Shown here one piece after another: positions 14,331-21,392 of a stretch of DNA of 37,740 nt. A program made the translations under genes and the position numbers. The notes below the pieces were generated by a model. The model did not search any database, had not been told where the DNA came from, and saw only the letters and a program-made list of their open reading frames with translations. Positions within the stretch are counted from its first letter, which is position 1; each line of letters begins with the position of its first letter. The DNA comes from a virus, in the IMG/VR virus record IMGVR_UViG_3300032311_000362, positions 1-37,740 of that record. One strand, given 5' to 3'.

Positions 14331-15623
14331 ATGAATATAAATAAAGCACATTGGACAACTAATGGCGACAACGTTCGTCTATCTATGCCTCTCACAAAGG
14401 TTGATGAAGGACGTAGAATTGTCTCTGGTTTTGCATCTTTGGATAACCTAGATAAGCAAGACGACATTGTAACTACTGAAGCTTCTATGGATGCTTTTGC
14501 TAAGTTCCGTGGAAATATCAGAGAGATGCACCAGCCATCTGCAATTGGTAAGATGGTTTCATTTAAAGAAGAAAAGTATTTTGATCCAGAAACAAAGAAG
14601 TTCTATAAGGGCGTATTTGTTTCAGCTTACATTTCAAAGGGTGCACAAGATGCCTGGGAAAAGGTTCTAGACGGAACTTATACTGGTTTTTCTATTGGGG
14701 GACGAATGAATAAGTGGGACGATGGTTATGACGAAAAGGCAGATAAGCCAATTAGAATTATTAAAGAATATGATTTGATAGAGTTGAGTCTTGTTGATTC
14801 CCCTGCTAATCAGTTCGCAAATATTATGTCAGTTGAAAAAGTTGACGGTGTAGATACAATCACAGGATCATCAGCAAACACAATTGTTGAAAATGTATTC
14901 TGGGATTCAGAGTCTGGCATTGTTACTATTTCTGAGAACGAAACAGAAGTAAGCCCAGTATCTGGTGAAGAAATGAAAAACATTGGATTTGTTGAAAAGA
15001 ATGATTCAGAAAAAACCACAATGATAAAGTTCTTAGTTGATAGTGCAAAAGGCATTAGAACAATTAAGATAGCAAAGGAGGATAATCCTATGACAGAAAA
15101 TACAGAAGTAGTTGCAGAAGCAACTCCAGAAGTTAATGAAGTTGAGGTTGCTCCAGAGGCTCCAGCAGAGGCAGTTGCAAAGTCACTAGAAGTTACAGAA
15201 GAAGTTGTAGCAGAAAAGTCAGATGCAGTTGTTGAAGAGGGTAGTGCTCCTTCTATTGAAGAAGTAACAGAGAAAGCTGATGAAGCAATTATTGAGGTTG
15301 CGTCAGCAACAGCAGAAGTTGCCAAAGCAGTTTCTGAAATTCAGAACTCTGTAACTAATGCCTTGAGCGATCTTGCAGCAACAGTAAAGGCTATGCAAGC
15401 CAATGTTGATGCAATTACAAAGTCTCTTGAATCCGTAACAGAGGAAGTTAAGGAAGTTAAGGGAAGCTTTAATGAGTTTGGAAAGACCGTAGATGCCGTA
15501 GTTGCAGATACCGCTTTCCGCAAGTCTGGCGATCTCGGCGAGATTGTACAGGAATCACCTAGCGTGATTCAGAAATCCCTATGGGGCGGACGTTTCCTCA
15601 AAAATTCCGACCTATTTAACTAA
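14331..15623 (+). CDS. Prohead protease fused to scaffold domain
   Basis: Residues 1-175 are a phage head maturation protease of the HK97/XkdF type, which cleaves scaffold and capsid proteins inside the prohead. The motifs are VSGFASLDNLDKQDDIV, H67 (MHQPSAIGKMVSF), S121 (TGFSIGG) and D156 in IELSLVDSPANQ; H67 and S121 are the likely catalytic pair. Residues from about 250 to 400 are acidic, Ala/Glu/Val-rich and coiled-coil-like, as in scaffolds. A strong ribosome site before codon 254 suggests a separately made scaffold. The C-terminal 30 residues carry a WGGRFLKNSDLF motif that may bind capsid protein. The first start has no ribosome site and follows a promoter almost directly. Confidence 0.88.
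   Translation: MNINKAHWTTNGDNVRLSMPLTKVDEGRRIVSGFASLDNLDKQDDIVTTEASMDAFAKFRGNIREMHQPSAIGKMVSFKEEKYFDPETKKFYKGVFVSAYISKGAQDAWEKVLDGTYTGFSIGGRMNKWDDGYDEKADKPIRIIKEYDLIELSLVDSPANQFANIMSVEKVDGVDTITGSSANTIVENVFWDSESGIVTISENETEVSPVSGEEMKNIGFVEKNDSEKTTMIKFLVDSAKGIRTIKIAKEDNPMTENTEVVAEATPEVNEVEVAPEAPAEAVAKSLEVTEEVVAEKSDAVVEEGSAPSIEEVTEKADEAIIEVASATAEVAKAVSEIQNSVTNALSDLAATVKAMQANVDAITKSLESVTEEVKEVKGSFNEFGKTVDAVVADTAFRKSGDLGEIVQESPSVIQKSLWGGRFLKNSDLFN
15075..15623 (+). CDS. Probable internal in-frame scaffold protein
   Basis: Inside the protease gene, AAGGAGG (15075-15081) lies eight bases before an in-frame ATG at 15090, which is codon 254. Translation from there would give a 177-residue acidic, coiled-coil-rich protein equal to the scaffold portion alone, starting MTENTEVVAEATPEV. 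The arrangement matches the known nested protease/scaffold genes of lambda (C and Nu3). The range given includes the ribosome site. Expression of the short form is inferred; the site itself is read directly and is stronger than any signal at the gene's first start. Confidence 0.65.
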   Translation, partial: KEDNPMTENTEVVAEATPEVNEVEVAPEAPAEAVAKSLEVTEEVVAEKSDAVVEEGSAPSIEEVTEKADEAIIEVASATAEVAKAVSEIQNSVTNALSDLAATVKAMQANVDAITKSLESVTEEVKEVKGSFNEFGKTVDAVVADTAFRKSGDLGEIVQESPSVIQKSLWGGRFLKNSDLFN

Positions 15624-15649
15624 AACAAAATCACTAGGAGGTGAACAAT

Positions 15650-16777
15650 ATGTCAGAAACAACAAACACAGATCTTCAGAAGTCTTTTTCTCACCCAACT
15701 GGTGACGGCGTTGCCGTATCAGGTGGAATCGGAGGTGCAGTAGCACGAGGACCAGCTGGAAATCTTTCTCCAACAGATGTAATGGGTAACATTGCAACTG
15801 CAAACTTTGGAGATTTTTCTGGACCAAACGCAGTAAACCCATCTGGAACTCCAGGCGGTATTCTACTACCAGAGCAAGCTCGTCGCTTCATTGATTACGT
15901 ATGGGATGCAACTGTACTAGCTCAAGATGGCCGTAGAGTTACAATGCGTGCAAATACAATGGAACTTGAAAAGGTTAACGTTGGAGAGCGTGTCATCCGT
16001 GCAGCAGCACAGGCACAACCTACATTTTCAAATGCAGGTGCAACATTCTCTAAGGTTGAACTTACAACCAAGAAGATTCGTCTAGACTGGGAAGTTTCAA
16101 CAGAAGCACTTGAAGATAATATTGAAGGCGGAGCATTGGAAGATCATCTAGTTCGCTTGATGACAAATGCATTTGCTAACGACATTGAAGACCTAGCCAT
16201 TAACGGCGACGGTTCAACAGGCGATTTCCTTTCAATCATGCAAGGTTTCGTTTCAAAGGTTAAGGCATCTGGTTCAGGTGCAAACGAGTCAATCGTAACC
16301 GTAGCAAACAACGCATGGACAACAGAAGTAATGCAGAACATTATTCTTGCAATGCCACGTAAGTACCGTGCAATCAAGTCTAACCTAAAGTTCTACGCAG
16401 GTACAGATGCATTCCAAGGAATCGTCAAGAATAACGGTACACTTGCAGACGCAGTAGCAGAAGCATTTGCTAATCGTCCATCAGGTACACCAGCAAACCG
16501 TCAGGCATACCTTGATGGTGGAGCACAGACATTCGGCGGAGCACGTACAACACGTGTTCTCGGTGTTGATGTTCAGGAAGTTCCTTACTACCCTGCAGGT
16601 TATGTAGATCTTACATTCCCTTCAAACCGTGTATGGGGATTCCAGAGAGATATCACTGTAAACCGTACATACCAGCCAAAGAAAGATACAATTGAATACA
16701 CAGTATTCGTTCGTTTCGGTCTTCAATGGGAAGAGCTTGATGCAGTTGCTTACGCAGATGCAGCAGCAGAATCATAA
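15650..16777 (+). CDS. Major capsid protein, HK97-like
   Basis: The 375-residue protein would form the icosahedral shell. Its place directly after protease and scaffold, the strong ribosome site (AGGAGGTGA six bases before the ATG), the terminator after it and the CGT-rich codon use all fit the most abundant head protein. Sequence signs include GGILLPEQARRFIDYVWDAT at the start of the folded part, KKIRLDWEVSTEALEDNIEGG (E-loop/spine region), FANDIEDLAINGDG, and a C-terminal IEYTVFVRFGLQWEE. These match HK97-fold capsid proteins of actinophages. There is no N-terminal delta domain because the scaffold is separate. A GTG at 15641 was rejected, as it lies within the ribosome site. Confidence 0.9.
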   Translation: MSETTNTDLQKSFSHPTGDGVAVSGGIGGAVARGPAGNLSPTDVMGNIATANFGDFSGPNAVNPSGTPGGILLPEQARRFIDYVWDATVLAQDGRRVTMRANTMELEKVNVGERVIRAAAQAQPTFSNAGATFSKVELTTKKIRLDWEVSTEALEDNIEGGALEDHLVRLMTNAFANDIEDLAINGDGSTGDFLSIMQGFVSKVKASGSGANESIVTVANNAWTTEVMQNIILAMPRKYRAIKSNLKFYAGTDAFQGIVKNNGTLADAVAEAFANRPSGTPANRQAYLDGGAQTFGGARTTRVLGVDVQEVPYYPAGYVDLTFPSNRVWGFQRDITVNRTYQPKKDTIEYTVFVRFGLQWEELDAVAYADAAAES

Positions 16778-16794
16778 TATTTGATTCCTAGACG

Positions 16795-16826
16795 AGGAGG
16801 GTAGAGAAATCTGCCCTCCTTTGTCA
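16795..16826 (+). terminator. Hairpin terminator after the major capsid gene
   Basis: An 11-bp stem, AGGAGGGTAGA (16795-16805) with TCTGCCCTCCT (16810-16820) including one T-G pair, closes on a GAAA tetraloop and is followed by TTTGTC. The U-tract is short, so it may also act as an mRNA-stabilising hairpin. Confidence 0.75.
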
Positions 16827-16831
16827 TATTC

Positions 16832-16840
16832 TGATATAAT
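16832..16840 (+). promoter_or_regulatory. Extended -10 promoter for the neck gene operon
   Basis: TGA-TATAAT follows the capsid terminator directly and has no good -35. The transcript should start near 16847 and includes GGAGGT before the ATG at 16858. Confidence 0.65.
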
Positions 16841-16857
16841 AGCAGTGGAGGTCAATC

Positions 16858-17196
16858 ATGTCATTAGTAGAAGAATTAACAAAGAAAACTGTCTTTGAAT
16901 TAAGATCATACGCAAAAAAAAATAATATTGACCTATTTGGGGTAAGCAAAAAAAATGATATTTTAGAAGTAATATTTAGCTTTGTACCAAGAGAAGTAAG
17001 CAGCACAGTTATTCAACCAGAGGCAGCAAAAGAAAAGGTTGCAGTATATTCATTACGCAACCTTAGCTGGATTGGTGTTGGAACTTTGACTGAGGGGTAT
17101 AACATAGTTACTAAGGAGGATGCTGATAAATGGATAACAAACAAGTCTGTACGTACAGCTACTCCAGAAGAAGTGAAGAGAGCATACGGTAAATAA
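16858..17196 (+). CDS. Head-associated protein with Rho_N/SAP-like N-terminus (112 aa)
   Basis: The product has two parts. Residues 5-40 (KKTVFELRSYAKKNNIDLFG then VSKKNDILEVI) match the helix-extended-helix pattern of Rho N-terminal, SAP or LEM-like domains. Residues 60-112 (SLRNLSWIGVGTLTEGYNIV then A-D-KWITNKSVR and a final PEEVKRAYGK) resemble the C-terminal part of short actinophage head proteins found right after the capsid gene. A role as head fibre base, neck or DNA-contact protein is possible. GGAGGT precedes the ATG. It shares a TAATG overlap with the connector gene, so it is translated with the neck genes. The function is not established. Confidence 0.7.
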   Translation: MSLVEELTKKTVFELRSYAKKNNIDLFGVSKKNDILEVIFSFVPREVSSTVIQPEAAKEKVAVYSLRNLSWIGVGTLTEGYNIVTKEDADKWITNKSVRTATPEEVKRAYGK

Positions 17197-18104
17197 TGGA
17201 AATCTTAAGAATACCACCATACCCAATTGTAGCAACTTGGACTTTGCCAACAGCAAATTATAGCTACAAGGTTTCTGTTGAGGATCTTGTTGATCACTCT
17301 GTAGAAGAGAGTACGCTTGTTTCTAATGCACAAGGAGTGGTTACATATTCAATTCCACTAGCCAAACTTGAGTATGATAGAAAATTTTTTATTAAGTTTT
17401 ACGATACAGCAAGAGTACGTGTAATATATGAAGAAAATTTAGACATAATTAGACCATATGTAAACCCATCTACCCTTGGAACAACAGCATCAGAAATTGC
17501 AGAATACAAGATGCTTGAGCTTGTTTCAAGATCAATTATTGATTCTCAGGTAGTTGATGGTTTTTATAATGAAAAACATATTGTACAGGCCTCTGGACTA
17601 GGATCAGACTACTTGCCAATCTGGGAAAATTTAAATAAAGTCTTAAAGGTTTATGAAAACAATGAGCTTGTATATGATGTTGCTGATGCAACGGTGGGAG
17701 ATTATGATTATAAGGTTACCCTTGACAATTCAGCCATACAAAGAGTTGAGGTAGATAGATATAACCGTGCAGAAGCCAAGCCAATCACACTTCCAGTTTC
17801 TCCTGGAAACCTAGCTTTTTATGGGTATGCTGGAGTAGCATTTCCAAATGGATATGACTATACATTAGTGCTTGATATAGGATATAAGGCTGTGCCAGCA
17901 GACATTGAGTATGCAACCAAGCTATTAATTGATGATTTAAAGTGCGGAAAACTAGATTACTACAAGAGATATGTGACATCATACAACACTGATCAATTTA
18001 AGATTCAGTTTGATAAGATGATGTTTGACGGTACTGGTAATATGATTGTTGATAAAATCCTTGAAAAGTACAAGAAGAATATAACTAAAATAGGTTTAAT
18101 TTGA
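17196..18104 (+). CDS. Head-to-tail connector (adaptor) protein
   Basis: This is the first gene of the neck proper, and it would sit under the portal ring. The 302-residue protein has a beta-rich first third (MEILRIPPYPIVATWTLPTA), then an alpha-helical part, LGTTASEIAEYKMLELVSRS, typical of adaptor proteins. A late helix pair (PADIEYATKLLIDDLKCGKL) ends the fold. An N-terminal extra domain makes it longer than the roughly 100-150 residues of simple adaptors. Its start overlaps the previous stop and its own stop overlaps the next ATG. Position between capsid and stopper supports the call; sequence recognition alone is moderate. Confidence 0.75.
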   Translation: MEILRIPPYPIVATWTLPTANYSYKVSVEDLVDHSVEESTLVSNAQGVVTYSIPLAKLEYDRKFFIKFYDTARVRVIYEENLDIIRPYVNPSTLGTTASEIAEYKMLELVSRSIIDSQVVDGFYNEKHIVQASGLGSDYLPIWENLNKVLKVYENNELVYDVADATVGDYDYKVTLDNSAIQRVEVDRYNRAEAKPITLPVSPGNLAFYGYAGVAFPNGYDYTLVLDIGYKAVPADIEYATKLLIDDLKCGKLDYYKRYVTSYNTDQFKIQFDKMMFDGTGNMIVDKILEKYKKNITKIGLI

Positions 18105-18550
18105 TGCAATGCGAAACAACAGACTTTATCTACCCAATGCTTGCAGACATATACTATCCTGTCGTTGAACAGGGTGCATATGGCAATGTAAAAAAGCAAT
18201 GGATTCTTGATAGATCTGTAGCCTGTAACTTTGCCCCTTCAGGCAGTTCAGGTAAAGAAGAAGTAACTCCAAATGTTAATATAACAAAAGAAAATATTTT
18301 AGTTGGAAGAACAAAAACAGACCCTAGAGTAAGCTCAAATAATGCTAGAAACTCAGTAACTAATGTTTTGATAACAAACATAAGAACAGCAACAGAAGAG
18401 TCTGTCTATCTAGAAACCTCTGGGCAGAGAGATGGAAGATCAACAATTTATGAAATTGGAACTAACGAAGCAATAGTTGGACCTTTTGGTAATATTGAGT
18501 ATTACAGAATTGTCCTAAGACGCTCAGAGAACCAGGCAAGTGATCTATAA
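18104..18550 (+). CDS. Head-closure (stopper) protein
   Basis: The product is 148 residues from the ATG at 18104, which overlaps the connector stop (TGATG). A TTG one codon earlier is less likely. It begins MQCETTDFIYPMLADIYYPV and has a beta-barrel-like pattern with the phrase YGNVKKQWILDRSVACNF, and it ends EYYRIVLRRSENQ. Length, fold pattern and place match the stopper proteins that close the neck after DNA packaging. It is one link in a chain of coupled neck genes. Confidence rests mainly on gene order. Confidence 0.7.
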   Translation: MQCETTDFIYPMLADIYYPVVEQGAYGNVKKQWILDRSVACNFAPSGSSGKEEVTPNVNITKENILVGRTKTDPRVSSNNARNSVTNVLITNIRTATEESVYLETSGQRDGRSTIYEIGTNEAIVGPFGNIEYYRIVLRRSENQASDL

Positions 18551-19221
18551 TGAAAGTTATTATGAACGATGCCATGTTTAGAAAAGATATGAAAAATATC
18601 ATTAACTATTCAGTTGGATTTTTAGAAGGCGTTCAGACAGGAAAAGTTAAATTTTTAAACAATGTGGGAGCGCTAACCAAAGAACTTTTAGAAGACTATA
18701 TTGATTCAAATGCAAGGGTAAATCCAAAAGCACTACACCATATCTATGAATGGTATAAAGTGGGAAGTCCTGATGCAAGACTATATGATATAAACTACAC
18801 TATAAGCAACCTTGGCCTTTCGTTTGTGTCAACCGTGAAGCAATCAACATCAATTAAAGATGGCTCATCAGTACCCTTTTATAATAAGGCTAAAATAATG
18901 GAAGAAGGCACTCCAGTAACCATCAAACCAAAAAAGGCAGATGTATTGGTTTTTGAAGATGGCGGAGAAACAGTCTTTACTAAAGGCAAGGTTGTAATAC
19001 AATCACCTGGTGGTACAGCAACCACTGGATCTTTTGAAAGAGTAGTTAATACATTTTTTAATAAATATTTTACACAAGCTTTTTTATCATCAAGCGGTAT
19101 GCTTCAATACTTTAATAATCCAACGGTATACTCAAAAAATTTATCAGCAGGCAAAAAGATTGGTAAGTCAAAAGGCTTACAAGTAGGATACAGATGGATA
19201 GCGAATGCGGGGCTTAGATAA
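18550..19221 (+). CDS. HK97 gp10-like neck/tail-completion protein
   Basis: The 223-residue protein comes after the stopper and before the tail terminator, where phages usually place a gp10-type protein that helps join head and tail. It has an N-terminal helical part (FRKDMKNIINYSVGFLEGVQ), a segment with HHIYEWYKVGSPDARLYDI typical of this family, and a basic C-terminus with GRSKG-like residues (KKIGKSKGLQVGYRW). It overlaps both neighbours by one base (TAATG). The start at 18550 fits coupling and no better ATG is seen. Identity is moderately secure from the YEWYKVG motif and order. Confidence 0.75.
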   Translation: MKVIMNDAMFRKDMKNIINYSVGFLEGVQTGKVKFLNNVGALTKELLEDYIDSNARVNPKALHHIYEWYKVGSPDARLYDINYTISNLGLSFVSTVKQSTSIKDGSSVPFYNKAKIMEEGTPVTIKPKKADVLVFEDGGETVFTKGKVVIQSPGGTATTGSFERVVNTFFNKYFTQAFLSSSGMLQYFNNPTVYSKNLSAGKKIGKSKGLQVGYRWIANAGLR

Positions 19222-19826
19222 TGGCAAACGATAATCTACTAAATACACCAGTGCTCTGGATTAACAAATACCTAGAGTCACAAATAGCACTATTGACAAA
19301 TATTGAGGTTCCACTATTTCCTTCAACACCTTCTATTCTGGATGATCTAACAGGATCTTTTCCAGCAGGGGGAGCAATGGGCACATGGGACAGACTAATT
19401 AAGATGAACCGTAAAGGTTTCCCACACATCAAGTGTGAACAGCTACTATATTACTTTTACGCAACAGCAGAAAATAGCATAGAAAATATGGTAAAAATAC
19501 AAGAAGCAGTTTTAAGACTCATGGACAGATTTGACGAAAGCGCAGAAGAAATTAATAACTGGTGCTCTAATACACAGATAAATGTTGGAACAGCTGGAGT
19601 TCCTGAGTATGTTGACAACATCTTCTATTTCCATAATTTTAAGGTTTATCAGCTTGAAGAGACTAGAGATATTATAGACTTTGGCACAGCCCGTACCTAT
19701 GGTGGTAATAAGATTATTATTGATTTTGACTACCACCAAAAACCTGTTCTTGATGCCAATGGAAATGACTCTGTAATGAGGTCCAACTGGGCTTCAGAGT
19801 TTTTGGCCTCTAAGCGTCAGATTTAA
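19221..19826 (+). CDS. Tail terminator protein
   Basis: The 201-residue protein lies directly before the major tail protein, the usual place of the ring protein that ends tail-tube growth and binds the head. It begins MANDNLLNTPVLWINKYLES, with a central helix region (CEQLLYYFYATAENSIENMV) and a late beta part (VYQLEETRDIIDFGTARTYG then KIIIDFDYH). That helix-then-strand order fits tail terminators, though it is longer than the roughly 130 residues of lambda gpU. It overlaps the previous stop by one base. The next gene starts 86 bases later behind a new promoter, so this gene ends the neck operon. Confidence 0.75.
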   Translation: MANDNLLNTPVLWINKYLESQIALLTNIEVPLFPSTPSILDDLTGSFPAGGAMGTWDRLIKMNRKGFPHIKCEQLLYYFYATAENSIENMVKIQEAVLRLMDRFDESAEEINNWCSNTQINVGTAGVPEYVDNIFYFHNFKVYQLEETRDIIDFGTARTYGGNKIIIDFDYHQKPVLDANGNDSVMRSNWASEFLASKRQI

Positions 19827-19841
19827 TAGCCTTTAAAACAC

Positions 19842-19850
19842 TGTTATAAT
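19842..19850 (+). promoter_or_regulatory. Extended -10 promoter before the major tail gene
   Basis: TGT-TATAAT is at 19842-19850, without a clear -35 (TTTAAT at 19822). The transcript should start near 19857 and carry a leader of about 55 bases, the longest in the set, ending in AGAGGTGA before the ATG at 19913. Confidence 0.6.
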
Positions 19851-19912
19851 TGACTTGAGGAAACACAACGCCGTACAACTAAATAACTATTTTTACAGAA
19901 AGAGGTGAATAA

Positions 19913-20548
19913 ATGGCATATACACGTGGAACGTCTACCAACATTATCGTTGGAGCAGCAGCACTTTTCGTTGCAGACACAACCCTAACTCCAGGTACAC
20001 TGGAAACGCCAGTATCAAGCGCATCAATGAAGACTACATTGTCTAACGATGCATCTTATACAAACGTAGGATACACCATGAATGGTCTTGAATTGCAGTT
20101 CCAACCTGACTTCGGTGAAGTACAGGTTGACCAAGTTCTTGACGTTGCTAAGCTTTATAAGCAGGGTATGCAGGTTAACCTTGCAACAGCATTCGCAGAA
20201 GCAACACTAGAGAATCTTCTATTGGCTCTTGCATATGCAGACTCAAAGCTAACAGGAACAAAGAGCTCATCAGCAGGACGAGCACTTAACCTTTCAGCTG
20301 GAGACATTGGAGAATGTCCAGTAGAGCGTGGTCTCGTTGCAGTAGGTCCAGGCACAGGTGACTGTGAAGATTCTGCATACGTAGAACGAGTTTACTCAGC
20401 ATATCGTGCACTCTCAATTGAGAATGTAACAGTATCTGCAAAGCGTGACGAGGCTTCAATGTTTGAAGTTTCATTCCGTCTTCTTCCAGAAGACGTATCT
20501 GGTTCATATGGTAAGATCGTAGATCGTACTTGGACACCAGCTTCATAA
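19913..20548 (+). CDS. Major tail (tube) protein
   Basis: The 211-residue protein would assemble as stacked rings to form the flexible tail tube. It is placed between tail terminator and chaperones, uses CGN codons almost only for Arg like the capsid gene, has a good ribosome site (AGAGGTGA), and is followed by a terminator, all as expected for an abundant protein. It begins MAYTRGTSTNIIVGAAALFV; the middle (LELQFQPDFGEVQVDQVLDV) and end (SMFEVSFRLLPEDVSGSYG) have the alternating strands of tube proteins. There is no added Ig domain. The call is firm from position and moderate from sequence. Confidence 0.85.
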   Translation: MAYTRGTSTNIIVGAAALFVADTTLTPGTLETPVSSASMKTTLSNDASYTNVGYTMNGLELQFQPDFGEVQVDQVLDVAKLYKQGMQVNLATAFAEATLENLLLALAYADSKLTGTKSSSAGRALNLSAGDIGECPVERGLVAVGPGTGDCEDSAYVERVYSAYRALSIENVTVSAKRDEASMFEVSFRLLPEDVSGSYGKIVDRTWTPAS

Positions 20549-20571
20549 TAAAAACTTAATAATACGACTTG

Positions 20572-20607
20572 GCCCATCTCATAAAGAGGTGGGCTTTGTT
20601 GTTTTTG
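20572..20607 (+). terminator. Rho-independent terminator after the major tail gene
   Basis: A 9-bp stem, GCCCATCTC (20572-20580) with GAGGTGGGC (20586-20594) including one T-G pair, has a 5-base loop and is followed by TTTGTTGTTTTTG. Confidence 0.88.
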
Positions 20608-20616
20608 TGGTAAACT
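20608..20616 (+). promoter_or_regulatory. Possible extended -10 promoter for the first chaperone
   Basis: TGG-TAAACT is a weaker form of the phage's extended -10 and follows the tail terminator directly. The ATG at 20626 is ten bases after it, so the leader would be about three bases with no ribosome site. Confidence 0.45.
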
Positions 20617-20625
20617 TAATATACA

Positions 20626-21342
20626 ATGGCAACTAAAATATATAAAACAAAGCGCATCTATTTATTTGACGGTACAGAGATAGAGATAATGCCTCTTAAG
20701 ATAAAGTATCTAAGAGAGTTTATGGACGTTTTTGATACCATTAAAGATACAAAAAATGATGATGAGGCAATGATGGTTTTGCTAGAGTGCACAAGGGTAG
20801 CAATGAAGCAGTACTTTCCAGAGATATCAAAGAATATAGAAGACCTTGAGAATAATATAGATTTACCAACAGTGCATGAAATCTTAGACTTAGCAGGAAA
20901 CATTAAGATTGGTGAAGACTCAGAAGAAGATGTAAAGACACAAGCCCAAAAAGGCGACCCAGGTCCATCATGGGAAGACTTTGATTTAGCAAAGTTAGAG
21001 TCTGAAGTATTTTTGCTGGGTATATGGAAAGACTATAACGAGCTTGAAGAGTCATTATCCTTATCAGAAATAATGGCAATTATATCTAGCAAAAGAGATT
21101 TAGATTATCAAGAGAAGAAGTTCTTTGCAGCAATTCAAGGAGTTGACCTAGAAGATTCTGGTAATGAAGACCGTGGTCAAAAAGAATGGGAAAATCTTAA
21201 AGCAAGAGTATTTAGTGGCGGAGCAACCAGTGATAGTAATGATGTGTTGTCATTACAAGGACAAAATGCTAAGAAGGCAGGGTTTGGTATTGGAATGGGT
21301 CTTGATTATGAAGACACTAGAGACCCAAATCTTATGATATAA
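20626..21342 (+). CDS. Tail assembly chaperone, long form (G-T-like)
   Basis: Tail chaperones bind the tape measure and guide tube assembly. The 238-residue product has a G-like part (1-100: DGTEIEIMPLKIKYLREFM, LLECTRVAMKQY, NIDLPTVHEI) followed in the same frame by a T-like part (about 115-238: WEDFDLAKLESEVFLLGIW, KRDLDYQEKKFFAAIQGVDL, ARVFSGGATSD, GFGIGMGLDYED). In lambda-like phages the T part is reached only by a -1 frameshift; here it is continuous, with no slippery site needed. The next gene is a paralogue of the first half alone. There is no ribosome site; the ATG lies just after a possible promoter, suggesting leaderless translation. Confidence 0.85.
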   Translation: MATKIYKTKRIYLFDGTEIEIMPLKIKYLREFMDVFDTIKDTKNDDEAMMVLLECTRVAMKQYFPEISKNIEDLENNIDLPTVHEILDLAGNIKIGEDSEEDVKTQAQKGDPGPSWEDFDLAKLESEVFLLGIWKDYNELEESLSLSEIMAIISSKRDLDYQEKKFFAAIQGVDLEDSGNEDRGQKEWENLKARVFSGGATSDSNDVLSLQGQNAKKAGFGIGMGLDYEDTRDPNLMI

Positions 21343-21356
21343 AATAAGCGTTATTA

Positions 21357-21365
21357 TGCTATAAT
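21357..21365 (+). promoter_or_regulatory. Extended -10 promoter before the second chaperone
   Basis: TGC-TATAAT is at 21357-21365 with no -35. The transcript should begin near 21372 and includes GGGAGGG before the ATG at 21393. Confidence 0.6.
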
Positions 21366-21392
21366 TGATCTAAACCTATGGGAGGGATCAAC

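Noticed and set aside
14810-15325. Minus-strand open frames over the structural genes, such as the 171-codon one here
   Set aside because: They lie fully inside confident + strand genes, have no ribosome sites, and mirror the repetitive Ala/Glu/Thr codons of the real frames.
20941-20965. Possible -1 slippery site in the long chaperone gene (CCCAAAAAGG)
   Set aside because: In the reading frame the codons are GCC CAA AAA GGC, which does not fit X-XXY-YYZ, and the T-like half already continues in the same frame.
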